Below, one piece after another: positions 1 to 11,584 of a DNA stretch of 64,000 nucleotides. The notes below the pieces were generated by a model, which was not told where the DNA came from, did not search any database, and saw only the letters and a list, made by a program, of their open reading frames with translations. The stretch is taken from positions 22,228,001 to 22,292,000 of the forward strand of contig NW_023503493.1 of NCBI RefSeq assembly GCF_014529535.1, given 5' to 3'. The translations under genes were made by a program, and so were the position numbers. Position 1 is the first letter of the stretch, and every line of letters starts with the position of its first letter. This DNA comes from Bradysia coprophila (lineage: Eukaryota; Arthropoda; Insecta; Diptera; Sciaridae).

Positions 1-453
1 CAATCGCTGCTCGGTCCAAATAAATTTAATCTAACTTCTTTATGTAAGTTGTTGTTCGACTCGCCAGTTCCAGTCAAAACATCCGATTGAAAAAAAAGCG
101 AACAACATTTTATTGATGTGAAATGTGTTTTTAATGATCATTGTGTCGTGTATATTTATTTTACCACAACCGCATGCAATGGAACAGAAAAACGAGACTG
201 AATTTACAAGAATAATGTTTGAACGGAAAGTAAAACAACGTAAAATGATGAGAAAATAATTGCGTCCATATTTGGTATAAAAGAAGTGGCGCGTTGAAGG
301 AATTTCGAGAAAAATTTGACCATGATTTTTAGAATAAATTAATCAAAATTTTGAGGAATATGTATTTACAGACAGGTGAAAATTAGCTGTAACGCCTTCA
401 ACATCTGGTTTCTTAAAAGGGTTAATTTCGAATATACCACAAAATATCTCGTT

Positions 454-545
454 CAACGAAAGCAACGCACTGCTCCTAGCATGAACATAAGAAATATTTG
501 GAGGCTGATGAAGTCACAGTAGGCACTGCGTTTCTTTCGTGAAGA
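454..545. repeat. Short imperfect inverted repeat of the GCTCCTAGCAT family
   Basis: The left arm (454-478, acgaaagcaacgcactgctc) pairs imperfectly with 513-545 (gcactgcgtttctttcgt). The same core, caacgcactgctcctagcat, lies inside both arms of the palindrome at 566-947, and a related piece is at about 61,293-61,320 on the other strand. It looks like a miniature non-autonomous element; no target duplication is clear. Confidence 0.45.
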
Positions 546-565
546 TAGGTGACTTGTTTTAGTTG

Positions 566-947
566 TGTGAGTTCAAACACACAATACAATCAATCTTAAG
601 CGGTAGCTCTCATCATAAAAGCCTTCAAATTCGACGTTTGTCAAAGTAGTGTTCATGCTAGGAGCAGTGCGTTGACGAAAGGCATTTATAAGTAGTACCA
701 GAATATATAATTGACCTTAGTCGACCTAGTGCGAACGGAGGGCTTCGACCCACTTCAGTTCCCCTCCGACCCCTCCGTTCGCACTAGGTCGACTAAGGTC
801 AATTATATATTCTGGTACTACTTATAAATGCCTTTCGTCAACGCACTGCTCCTAGCATGAACACTACTTTGACAAACGTCGAATTTGAAGGCTTTTATGA
901 TGAGAGCTACCGCTTAAGATTGATTGTATTGTGTGTTTGAACTCACA
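566..947. repeat. Perfect 177-bp-arm palindrome with 28-bp spacer
   Basis: Bases 566-742 are the exact reverse complement of 771-947 as read by eye, with no mismatch in 177 bp; the spacer is 743-770. Each arm contains the GCTCCTAGCAT core also seen at 454-490. Perfect arms mean either a very recent inverted duplication or an assembly or library artefact. No ORF is present. Confidence 0.9.
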
Positions 948-2759
948 GATACAGTTAAAAAAAAATTACAAGATTTTATCAATTCAATAAAGTATAGAGT
1001 CTTGCGACTCTAGTGAAGTTGTTACTTTCGAAGAGTTGTAATTTTCATGTAGCTTTTGAGGATAGAGAATCTGATAGTATGACAAAAACTCGATCCAATT
1101 GATGTTAAACAATTTATTTCTTCTGATAAATTTCTTTCTCTATAAGAAACAACAAACGATCGAATTAAGTGTGATTCGTAGTCAACCGCACTAGCTTTCC
1201 GTTGAACATATCGGTGCTATTGCAGTAAATGTGTTAAAGATTCAATTCCTAAACAGGTCAACTACAGGTTGAGCCTAAAGTTGATCTATTTAAAGATTTA
1301 AATCGTAATACCGAGAGCTAGTGCGGTTGAATTCGACCTGCTCCTAGTTTTTTGAAAATTCGATTAATTGCAACTATGTTCTGAAGTTAATCTGGAATCA
1401 TTTGCAAACGGGACTGCTGCTCCGAGCTTTAACTTCAGAGACGTACAATGTTCAAAATAAATTTATCGACAAACCCAGTACCTTATCTATGATGTACTGT
1501 ACAAGTTGCGAAACTAGTAGGAGTTGAATACTGGTTCTCCCAACAACATGCCTTTGCCGATAGGTCGTGCGAAAGCTCTACATTCAACAATACCAAACTG
1601 AAACCAATTTAATCTGCTTTTCGTTTTGTTTGCTTACAAATCTTGTGATCGGTACAAATCTGTCTACGATTGAACGTCAAACTGGTAGGATCACTTGTTT
1701 GCCAGAAAATCTACCATATGTTATCGACAGCGACGAAAAAAATTACCTACAAACTCTGGCGAATGCGTGGTTTTAAGTAGTAAAATCAATGTAAAAATAA
1801 TTGAAGTAAAAGGTATTTTTATCAATAGTACAGAAGAAGTAACAGACTTGCTCATTAAATTGGTGACACGCGCTTAATGTAACGAAATTTTTTAAGCCCA
1901 ATACCGGGTTACATTTAAAAGTCCGGATGAATTTCATACATTTTTTTTGTCTATAAAACCTTGACGCGAGTAAACTACATATTCCAAATGGTTGGAAAAA
2001 AGAACCGATTGTCTGAAATCACACACAAAAGATGTACCAATGTATGAATAACTTTTCAAATTGAATAATGTTTATCCGTTCGAGTAATCCTGAGTCGTTA
2101 AAGCGTAAGCAAACCACTTGCGTTATACTATTCGACAAAAATACAGGCGCTTTTTTGTTGTAATGACATTTTTAAATATAAGAGGATCATTAAGCGATTT
2201 ATATATATGGCTAATGAGACGATTCGTTAACGACGAACCGACAAAATGGATGGTGTGTGTATATTATACATTATGTGTTGTATATATATACGTATTTATG
2301 TGAAGCGATAGATCTCTAGAATATAATGAATACATTTTTATACAAAAGGGGATATAGTCTCAAGAATTTGCTGACTTTTTTCACTTGTTGTTAGACTTAA
2401 TTGTTTTAATAATGCAAAATTGCTGTAAAGTAAGACAAGGAATACGAGACGAATGAAAAATTAAATTAAATAAGACGGCAATTTCCAGGAATTTCTTGGG
2501 CATTTGGAAAGAAACAATTTTAATTAAATTAATTGAAATGAAACGATTTAATGGAACTTTTGCCATTTTTGGTTAAAATATAGACATTGTTCGGATGAGT
2601 GTGTGTACATTATGGAAATGTTTTTAAATTTATTCATTAAAGCTAATCGATAAAAAACCGAGACCGTCACAGGCCCTGTAGTAGTTCGTCTCGTGTATAT
2701 ATTTGTATTTGCCTAATTGTAAAATATTATTTGCCTAATATTTTATATGCTTTTCGTGT
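948..2759. other. No gene seen; small inverted repeat at 1183-1329
   Basis: This stretch is AT-rich with only short chance reading frames. A 14-bp exact inverted repeat (caaccgcactagct at 1183-1196, its complement at 1316-1329) brackets 119 bp and may be a MITE relic. Nothing else is supportable. Confidence 0.5.
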
Positions 2760-3150
2760 GTTTCTTAAGGGTATTTTCCGCCAATAACGATTGTTGCGGA
2801 ACAGGATTGAAGACTCAAAACTTTAGTTTCAAGAAAGAATTGCAGCTGCCGGCATTAGATTGATCCTTCCTCTGTTACCTCAAATTTGATCTCTTAACTG
2901 GTCATGCAAATGCAACACACTATTGCAAGAGGCGGAGGTCTGTATTTTTAAACGCATATACTACGACGATTTCCGCTACCAACATTTTTAACAGGCGAAA
3001 ACGGATTTGTTTCACAGTTTTTCACGCTCCAACAAGTTTTTTTTCGTTCTCCATATAAACTCAAACGTCCGCTGATAGGTGATTTTTCAGATTTTGAAAA
3101 TTTACCATGGGCGGCCTTGTGATATGCCTTTGAGATTCTCAACAGTTAGC
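2760..3150 (-). repeat. Dispersed repeat, copy 1 (inverted relative to 23,690-24,060)
   Basis: Read on the minus strand, this stretch matches 23,690-24,060 with many substitutions and small indels. Shared blocks include gcagacctccgcc, atgaccagtta, ctatcagcggac and ttcttgaaacta. The copy at 23.7 kb is the centre of a large foldback element, so this may be a decayed, arm-less copy of that element's core. It has no coding potential. Confidence 0.7.
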
Positions 3151-4129
3151 TTTGAGTTAGAAGAGTGGACATTTCTCAACCTTCCGATATCAATGAATGG
3201 CTAAAAAGTTGTTCTACGTTTTACCAAGAATGGCTACAGTTGTGGGAAAATGTTGTTTTATTACACCATCCAGTATTCGAACTTTTCCCTTCTGGTGCGA
3301 AGTAAAGGCTCCACAACAAAACTAAAAATTTGAAAACTCACATCGTGTAACTAACATCGTTTAAATTTTTCACAGACAACTTCAAAAATATCGGCAGTAT
3401 TTATACTTCGTTGTTTTAACAATTTTCAAGGCATCGATTGGAATTGGTTTTTTTGCATTTCTCCTTTTCGTAGTTAGCTTTTGGACTTCAAATTTTTCCA
3501 CTTAATTATAGTGCATAGGGAGAACAAATGGGAAAGCACTGTTACTCGAATAACGTTATTCAAAAACCGAAACGAATTCAGTTGCTCGAACAACGTTATT
3601 CGAAAACACGAACTAATTTCGGTTAATGTATCAAAATTGCACACGTATATTTCACAAAATAGCGGTTGCAGGGGTTGAACAAATGTAAACTCAAACTTAC
3701 AGACACGATTAGTATCTCTGTTGGTTTAGAATGTTCTTTTGTCATTCGTATTGATACGTTATCGAAGCAATGACTGTTGTTCGCCTTACAATGTAAATCT
3801 GAGCGAGAAATTTTTGTGAGAGAAAATATAGGAAAATCTCTCCCAAAAAATCTCTCGTTGAAGCTGTTGAAAATTGTATGGTAGTAATCTAAACGGTAAT
3901 TTTGCATTATTGAATTATCAATTGGCATATTTAATGTGCAAAAATAAGTAATTTCGGAAGAAATATTTATCAAAATTATCGAAATGCCGCGAGGACGGCG
4001 CAGAAAATCCGGAGGATTCCGTTCTATATAGAATATATAGAAGCCGGAGGATTTCTCGATGCAAAATTTGTGGTTTTAAGGTACAGTAAAGCCATTTGTT
4101 TTGATTTCATATATGAATGAAAAAACAAT
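3151..4129. other. No gene seen
   Basis: AT-rich sequence with chance ORFs only. The 14-bp palindrome gaataacgttattc and a close copy lie at about 3,545-3,605. At 3,983 an ATG opens a short basic peptide (MPRGRRRKSGGF, then stop) just upstream of the Fanzor-like relic; it could be an old N-terminus of that gene, but this cannot be shown. Confidence 0.4.
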
Positions 4130-6227
4130 TTCTTCAGATTTGCTCTCACATCGGAAAAAGCGTCATATTCTCGACTCGCGCTTAAGTGATGAAGAGCCAC
4201 ACCCGAAAGACACACAACTACAACCATGGAAAAAGCGATCAAACCGTAAATCAGACTCGAATGATGAGGAGCCATGAAACGTACCAGTTGTCAAAAGAAC
4301 CATCCCCGCAGTCGTTTCGGCCGATCATCCAATTCGAACGGTAAACGTACCAAAGCTAACAATTCGAACAAACCTAGCTAAGCAGTACCCGAAACAAAGC
4401 TAAGAAAGGTGGGTAACCGATTCACACTGAAGAAGGATCGAAACAATAAGTCGACAACGGTCATAAAGTGCGCATTTCGGTCTGTGCTGAAAAACAACGA
4501 CGACCAGCGAAACGATAGCAATATTCATCGAGGACGTGTGTCGCTGTGCAACCAAAATTGAGGTAGTGGGTTCGTTGGCAGTGCTGGACCACCAGTATAA
4601 TCGAGAGTCAATTCAAGGGAGTTTCCATCGGCCGTAACATTAATTCCACATCTAACTTGAACGTCTCTTTCCGCACTTTGCTGGACGAAAGTGAAACGGA
4701 AAAGGGCAAATTAAACAAGCATTTAAGAAGTGCAATTTTCTAAATTTTTAAGGATGTTTTATGATTTTGGGAATTCTGTTGAGGATTTTCTTTTGACTTT
4801 CTACGAATTTAAGGTTTTTCATGTGATTTTGAATATTTTTTTAGTGTACAAGTGGGTTCAAAACGATATTTTATTTACGGAGTTCATCAACCGATTACCT
4901 GTCGGCGATCAAAAACATATATTTATATGTGTGTGACAGCTTCGTGTACAGACAGTAAAAAGGGACTCTTAATTTGAAACGTAAAGTAAAGTAAAGTAAA
5001 AAATAAAGCAAAGTTGACGTTTTCAATTTTTCAATGAATTTCGGGTCATAATTCATCTAGGTAGTCTACCTCTATGCTTGAACGCCTCTTTCCGCACTTT
5101 TCTGGACGAAAGCGAAACGGAAAGGGCTACTGGTGCATATCTAAAGAACTCGTTCAAAACTTTACATCATCAGTACACCGACTGCTTTTTCCTTAACATC
5201 AAAGTGCACGAAAAAAATCTAGTGAAGAAATTGTTCGTATTGTGCCACATTGAATCAACCGGTCGAAAGCCCAACAATGCCGAATCGAAAATTTTCACTG
5301 CCGCAGCAAATTTCGTATTCAACAAGAAATGTACAGCAGCGCGAAATGATGCGTCAACAGATTTCTACAGTATATGCTGCCAAACGTTATACAGGATTTC
5401 GACAGTGACACGGCAGGATTCCTTCAACACATGCTGTGGAAAGACAATTGGTTCCGAATCGTGCCAATGTACATGAAAATCCAACGGGATATAGACATGT
5501 AGCATCAGAATTGCCGTCTGAACAACATTCGAATACAATTGGGGAATTTCGCAGTGGTGCCTATCCATACAAACCTCATGAAGCACATCCAAATCGACCA
5601 CGAAACCTTCAAGCTGATTGTTTCACATCTATAATTGTGGACAGCTCACATTCTAGGGAAATTTGACAAAAGATTGGAGATGATGGCAGAGAATACACGC
5701 ATGAATTTTGGATGGAGTTTTTCGATGAAAAGAAAATTGAACGAATGAATCTAGTGTTAAGCCCAACGTCAACATTCTCCACCGACTTAGAAACAAAAAC
5801 AGAAACTTCACGGAATTGGATCGAAAGCACCACAAGAAATGGGAATTTAACGAAGAATTCCTACCGTTGTCATCCACAATTGGAACAAGACAATCGGCGA
5901 GAGATATTCAAGTCGATGTACTACAACGAACCCAACGTACGTTCACCGAATTCAACATATCTGCTGAAGAAGCGGCTCTATATGAAAAACTAATGATAAT
6001 ACAGTATGGGGATCTTGTGTACCGGAAATCAATTGCAAAGAAACCACAATCATCGTACGAAACTAACCGATCGACATTACTCAAATGTGTTTGGAACAGG
6101 GATGTTGCAGCCGGACGAAATATCCTGATCAAGGCATCTGCACGATACGAAGCATGCTGCCACCAATAACATTGCAGCGACCGAAAAGACTAAATCCAAA
6201 TGACGACGTTGAAAGCGAGTGTGACTA
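4130..6227 (+). pseudogene. Fanzor/TnpB-like RNA-guided nuclease relic, frameshifted
   Basis: Several conceptual peptides scattered over all three plus frames line up in the order of a eukaryotic TnpB homologue (Fanzor). There is a basic, NLS-like N-terminal stretch (4,130-4,275) and a segment containing TVIKCAFRSVLKNN (about 4,450-4,500), then EDVCRCATKIEVVGSLAVLD (about 4,529-4,590). A pre-RuvC segment FAVVPIHTNLMKHIQID follows (about 5,546-5,600). Near the C-terminus, CVWNRDVAAGRNIL (from 6,086; Asp codon 6,101-6,103) matches the RuvC-III signature WNRDVNAARNIL of the family. Known: the TnpB/Fanzor RuvC-III Asp is catalytic and sits just after a CxxC zinc finger. Here the zinc finger looks collapsed (only LLKC precedes VWNRD), there are in-frame stops (for example at 4,276 and 5,498) and at least three frame changes, and one segment is duplicated (4,657-4,713 and 5,077-5,133). 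It is therefore non-functional. No terminal inverted repeats or guide-RNA region could be located. An alternative is another RuvC-like transposon ORF. Confidence 0.72.
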
Positions 6228-7330
6228 AGTTTATATAAATTTAACACAAATTTACAATTAAGTATCACAAAAAACATACAGTACGCCTCAACAGTACAAA
6301 GGTGGTGTATTTGTCTAATATTTCAATGTTAACTACACTAATCATTTATCAAGACCAGACATTATCATCAAGCTGATGTTGCTGATGTTCATCCACGTAA
6401 ACCGTAAAAGAGGTAATGAACTACGTATAATGTAATTTGTTGCGAAATTAAATTATTTTATTCAATCACAACTAACAAACCAATAAAATTACTGAAAATG
6501 TATTAACAGGACAAATATTGTCCACCCTCTCTATCTCTGTCAGCTAACGAGAACCGATGATAAATTCTATGTACATCCAACCATAGACTCTAACGAGCGG
6601 CTTTTGTCTGATTAGATAAAGGGATGCTTAAAACAACAACTGATTCTGCCTAATGAAACTGCTCTCGATGTGCGGAGTGTACCTTGTTATATTTACGACA
6701 CCATCTGAATATGATTCCCCTTTTTCAAATTCGCATAACATATCTGAATGGATGAGATATAAGCTGTTGTGAATATGTCTATGTAAATTTCGAAAATGTT
6801 CGCTTTATAACGAATAGAAAACCCACCAACCAACATAACAAAACTAACGACTCTGAATATATTGAATGAAATATTGTAGAGTCATTAGAAAAAGTTGTTT
6901 TACGACTGCAAAGACTATTTACCGAATTTTTCTTCGAGTTTTTCTAAATTCTCAAATTCTGTCAATCGGGAAGTATTGAAATTACATTTGAAAATTGGTG
7001 GTAGCATTCCTGTTTTGCTAGAGATCGCATTGGATGTAGTTTACAGATAAAGCAGAGCTGTGGTCATGCAATTAAAATTACAGTCAAAAGTATATCAGGC
7101 TTCGTGGAGAGCGAGTGTTGCGTGGGGAACTAAACCATCCAGATTTTAGTGTGACCAATTTTTTGATACTATGGCTATGACTATAGAAATAACGTCTATT
7201 CCAGTAAAAAAGTTCTTTCATGAAATATATCGGTTAAACAATTTATAGAGAAATGTAAGCTTAAACAAATGAAGTAAAAGATTTAATAGCTAAACAATAA
7301 TAATTTAAACAAACGGAAAAGCATTAACAC
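6228..7330. other. No gene seen
   Basis: AT-rich non-coding sequence between the Fanzor relic and a LINE fragment. No domain, RNA gene or clear repeat was recognised. Confidence 0.5.
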
Positions 7331-8200
7331 AGATTTTATTATTTTTTTATTTTATTCGGAATAATCATCGACAACATGTTTGCCAACTGATGATGAACGA
7401 TTATAACGATTTACAATCAAACTCTGAAAAATTATAAACAGCAAGACAATTCCTCAAATGAAACCTGACGAAACTCAGAACGAAAACCAACTATCACTAC
7501 AAAAAACTTGAATAAGAAAAATAAACGATCGCGTCTTAGCAATACTGAAACCAATCTTCATCCAACTACACGGCTATGGTATCAGAAAACATATGAGCCA
7601 ACAGGGAATTTCAGTTCACAATCAATTGACAGAGACTTGATCAAACGGTGATACGTGGCCCTTTTGGCTTGCGGGTCAACTAAACGACTAAAATTGTTAA
7701 AAATCCTGGACAAATTGCAAACCGGTTCGAAAAAGTCGTAAAACGTGCGATGAGTAGGAACGTGCAAACACTCATGAAAACGGAAGGACCTGGAAGGTCG
7801 GTTAACGACGAAGTTCAAAGCGAGGTCGGGAGCATCAATACGACCGCTGAGAAGATCATGCACGAAAAATGCGCACAGCTTCAGTCTTCGCCTCGACAGA
7901 GTCTCGATCCCGAGAGCTTTACATCTAGACACATAGGAGGGAAGCCTGTAATTAGCGTCTCTCCTAACAGTCCTACAGAGGGCATAAATAACAAAGTTCT
8001 TTTGTATCGACTCGACCTTGGCTACTAGGTCGGTTTGCCAGAGATACCATACAACTGAGGCATGCTCGAGATGCGATCGAACGAGTGCACAGTAGACACT
8101 AACAAGCGCTATCAAGTTGGTGAAGCCGTAACACATTCGTTTCATGAATCCAAGCATCGAGTACGCTTTCGATACAACATATTCAAAGTGAAGTCGTTAT
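7331..8200 (-). pseudogene. 5'-truncated Jockey-type LINE: C-terminus of reverse transcriptase plus 3' UTR
   Basis: A minus-strand ORF (8,157-7,582, continuing upstream to about 8,195 as YVVSKAYSMLGFMKR) reads LGFMKR, then LVRSHLEHASVVW and VESIQKNFVIYAL. This is the conserved segment at the C-terminal end of Jockey/CR1-group reverse transcriptases, after the catalytic core. The N-terminal endonuclease and the RT active site are absent; upstream on this strand a stop occurs near 8,203. Downstream is about 230 bp of 3' UTR ending in an A-rich tail at about 7,331-7,356. The piece is a typical dead-on-arrival 5'-truncated insertion. The reading frame is still open for about 205 codons, which suggests a fairly recent copy. 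Confidence 0.8.
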
Positions 8201-9194
8201 GACACGATTATAGTTTCTAAAAGTTTAAAGTGCATGACTAGGGTGAGTAAAAAGTCCCAGAAATTGATAATTTTAGAGCAGTCTCTTTCTAAAAATAATT
8301 CTATGGTCGAAACAGAACGTATGGTCAAAAGAAAATTTAAAAAATGATGGCCTGACCCATCGCCAATTTTTTTAATTTTTAAACGTTCTTTCGACCCCCG
8401 CTAATGAGTACCCTTACGACCCATTCAACATTTTTCAATAGTCTTTGAAATCAGTTCAGGATCAATGGTTTTACTTGCCTGAGAAAAGTACTTTCTGTAA
8501 ACCATCCTTGGATCTGGAACCGAAGAAAACGTATTTTTTTGTTACCGGCTTGTTACACTTTTTACACCTGCGCTAAACTGAAATCATGCAAATCAGCAAA
8601 TTACTTCTTATTCTCGATCAGACATACATTTAACGCAATAGAAGAAAAATTTAGACGCTATGTTGTTCTCTCACTATACGATGCATAATGCGAAAAATAA
8701 TAATCTTCGTTTCTCCATCGCATCACATCATTAAATGACATCTTGGTTCCGACTTCCATGGTTGTTATTTTGTACTTTTGAACCGTAAAGAGACGAACAC
8801 AATATTTGAAATAAAATATTGTTCTTGTATTATTTTCATATTATTTCTTTATTCCTCGCTCGTTTTGTTTTATGTCGCTAGCATACCTTCTTATTATGTA
8901 AAGAAAACGACCCATATATCCCATGTCCATTAAAAGATGAGCAAGCACCAAGGTCTTCACATCAATAGAATGGTGGATGTACATCATCCGTTTGTGCACT
9001 ATGTATGTGCAAAATGCATTCAACTTACAAGCGAAATCAACGTGTAAATCGAAATCATCGCTGCTTCATAAGGACAACACAGACAGAAGTTTCATTTCGA
9101 AATGAAATCATCAATTTGAAATCCGTTGAAATTCTGAGTAAATAAACTTGCAGGTGTAAATCCTTGCACGTACTACAAGTAACTTCTATTACGA
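8201..9194. other. No gene seen
   Basis: No coding sequence, RNA gene or convincing repeat was recognised here. Confidence 0.5.
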
Positions 9195-9198
9195 TTAA

Positions 9199-9304
9199 AG
9201 AGACACTGATGCTTAGCTGAAATTGTACCCTACATTTGTGTACTTCATATTTTCAATAAAAATACGCTAAAATGTATGCTATTTCAACTAAGCATCCATG
9301 CCTC
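9199..9304. mobile_element. TTAA-flanked MITE, copy A (106 bp)
   Basis: Flanked by TTAA on both sides (9,195-9,198 and 9,305-9,308). The terminal inverted repeats are about 25 bp: the left reads agagacactgatgcttagct, and the right end (complement gaggcatggatgcttagttg) matches it. TTAA duplication is the hallmark of piggyBac-type (and Kolobok) insertion; the superfamily assignment is inference. Copy B abuts it and shares the 9,305 TTAA. Confidence 0.75.
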
Positions 9305-9308
9305 TTAA

Positions 9309-9716
9309 GAGGCACCGGTACTTTGACGAAAAGCATACATTAGGGCGATTTTTAAATACTGGATTTTAGTTTACTTTTGATGATATCTTTCCACCAGAAT
9401 CCTTTTTCAAAAATGTACGACCGCAATTCCGACCACGAATATGTTAGCTTTCAACAGAAAATAGTTTTGGTTGCAGCAATTTGACCAGCTCTGAGAACTA
9501 TGAGCAGCTTATGAAAATTTCACTAAACTGCTCACTTTTCTCAGAGCTGGTCAAACGAATACAACCAAATGTATTTTCTGTTGAAAGCTAACACATTCGT
9601 GGTCGGAATTGCGGTCGTACAATTTTGAAACAGGATTCTGATGAAAAGATATCATCAAAAATGAAATGTGAGGCACACAAATGTAGGCTACAATTTTAGC
9701 TAAGTACTGGTGCCTC
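9309..9716. mobile_element. TTAA-flanked foldback MITE, copy B (408 bp)
   Basis: Bounded by TTAA at 9,305-9,308 and 9,717-9,720. The termini are gaggcaccggtac and its near complement. Almost the whole element folds back on itself: 9,350-9,510 pairs with 9,530-9,670 (agctttcaacagaaaa opposite ttttctgttgaaagct, and gaccagctctgagaa opposite ttctcagagctggtc). No ORF. It belongs to the same family as copy A and the element at 12,630. Confidence 0.8.
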
Positions 9717-9720
9717 TTAA

Positions 9721-10654
9721 GGTCTCTAAATTGATAAGGCATGATTCATAATATTCATGTCATTCAAGAGAGCTATTAGGGGATGGATGTCGATTTTTGC
9801 GTGACATACTTTTTGAATCACCCCTAAGGTCCACCAAGTAAATTCGAATAATTTTCCTCCTTTTGTGTTATGTTAAAAAAATAAAAAAATAAATTAATTA
9901 TGTCCTCGGTTATGTCGTATGTCGCAGAATGTTGCCAACAGTTATGATAACCATTTTGTGATTGCATTAGGTATTTATTAACATCAAACATTCACTCGCA
10001 TAATAAGTCAGACACGATCAAATTATAAACGCTCATTAATGTTACGATCTAATTGCCGAAAATAATACAATTTAAATTGGCTGAAATTGTTTAGTCAAAA
10101 CAACCAATAAGGAATATATGTGTGTGTGTAACAGCCGAGGTAAAAGCATGATGGCTGTATATTAAAACGAACATTGCTGATGGAATTGAGTATTTATATA
10201 CGTACTCACATATTTTATATAAACTGGAAACTTTGACGAGACTGTGTGATTTTGGTAACTCGCGGTGTATCTCGCACAAAAGTGCCAATTAGTACGCCAC
10301 AAAATACACATTTTGATGTTCATAATGTTCTACATATATATACGTACCCTACATTATATTTGCGATAGATTTTATATAGGTTATGCACTTTTGATGTCGA
10401 GGGAATCAGAGAGATCAAGATGCCAATTAGAATATTTTTGTAGATGTGACCAGTGGAATCAATTTTTTCACTGAGGAGAAATTGAAAATTGGTTTCTTTT
10501 GGAATAACAATTGTGCTGAGGTGTAACGTAAAGGCCGAGGTAAAGGCTATTTTCTCGTAAAGCAATACATAGCATTTTACAACCACTGTAGTACCTGCTT
10601 TCTAAAGACACAAACGTATACATTTTTCGGTGAAAATAGAACCACAGTATGATT
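9721..10654. other. No gene seen
   Basis: Non-coding AT-rich sequence. An A-rich run at about 9,865-9,890 may be an old retroelement tail. Nothing more is supportable. Confidence 0.45.
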
Positions 10655-10800
10655 TTATTTTTATTTTTTTATTTACTTAAAAGCCAACGGCTGTTGCTAA
10701 CTGGCTTTGTCAATACAATGGCATCATTACACGGCTAATATAACATTTAAACATTGAGTAGCGCGTCAATATAAACATTGATAACGAATCCGAAAGTGAG
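10655..10800 (-). mobile_element. LINE 3'-end fragment with A-rich tail
   Basis: On the minus strand the sequence ends in a tail of A-rich AATAAA-like runs (about 10,680 down to 10,655), very like the tail of the truncated LINE at 7,331-7,356, and is preceded by UTR-like sequence. A short minus-strand frame upstream (to 11,004) shows no recognisable domain. This is probably a heavily 5'-truncated LINE copy; the clade is unresolved. Confidence 0.4.
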
Positions 10801-11584
10801 ATGAGTACCCAGTCGACCCGTCGGAGTCCCATTCAGCGAAAAACAATCGTCACAGGCTGAACCAATGAACCAACCATGACAGCGATACGATGATACAGTG
10901 GATGCTTCGGTAACTGTCTTTTCTACAGAGTTTGTATACCCGAGACGAAGGCGAGGTATACAACTACACTTGTCGAAAAACAGTTGCCGAAACAAGTTAC
11001 TCAAAACACACTTACGCGAGTATCACACAAAGTTGTTTCCAAAGTAACTACGTAACAGCATCAAATGTTTTCTGGTTTTGTACCAGCCCTATGCGAAAAA
11101 ATGAACAGAAAATAGTGGAATGGATCATTTTCACAGAGAGCAAATTGCTATGTAATGGTCAACTATCGCGTGGGAAAGGTAGTAAACATGTTGGTTGAAT
11201 ATTTTTGAAACTACATACGTATATGTGTCGTATTCTGAGGTGATTAGCTGTAAATTTGTTATTGACGAAATTTCATTTTTACGCGTTCCAGAATTTTTGT
11301 TTTCGTAAACGAGAGGAATTGGTTGAATAAATTCAAAATAATACTACCAATAAAGTCTATGGCCATTCAACTACTGTTGGAAATCTTTACTCGATCTACT
11401 ACAAAAACCCTTAGAATTTGGCAAATGTCGTTTTTTATTCCCTTGACTGAAAGTCATGGGTCTTATGGATGATAAACACCCTAAAATGTTTGTCACACAA
11501 TGTTTACTACTATGATTGAAAATGCATGAATGTATGACCAAAAACCTTAAATACAGAAAATGTTTGTCACACTTTGATGATTCG

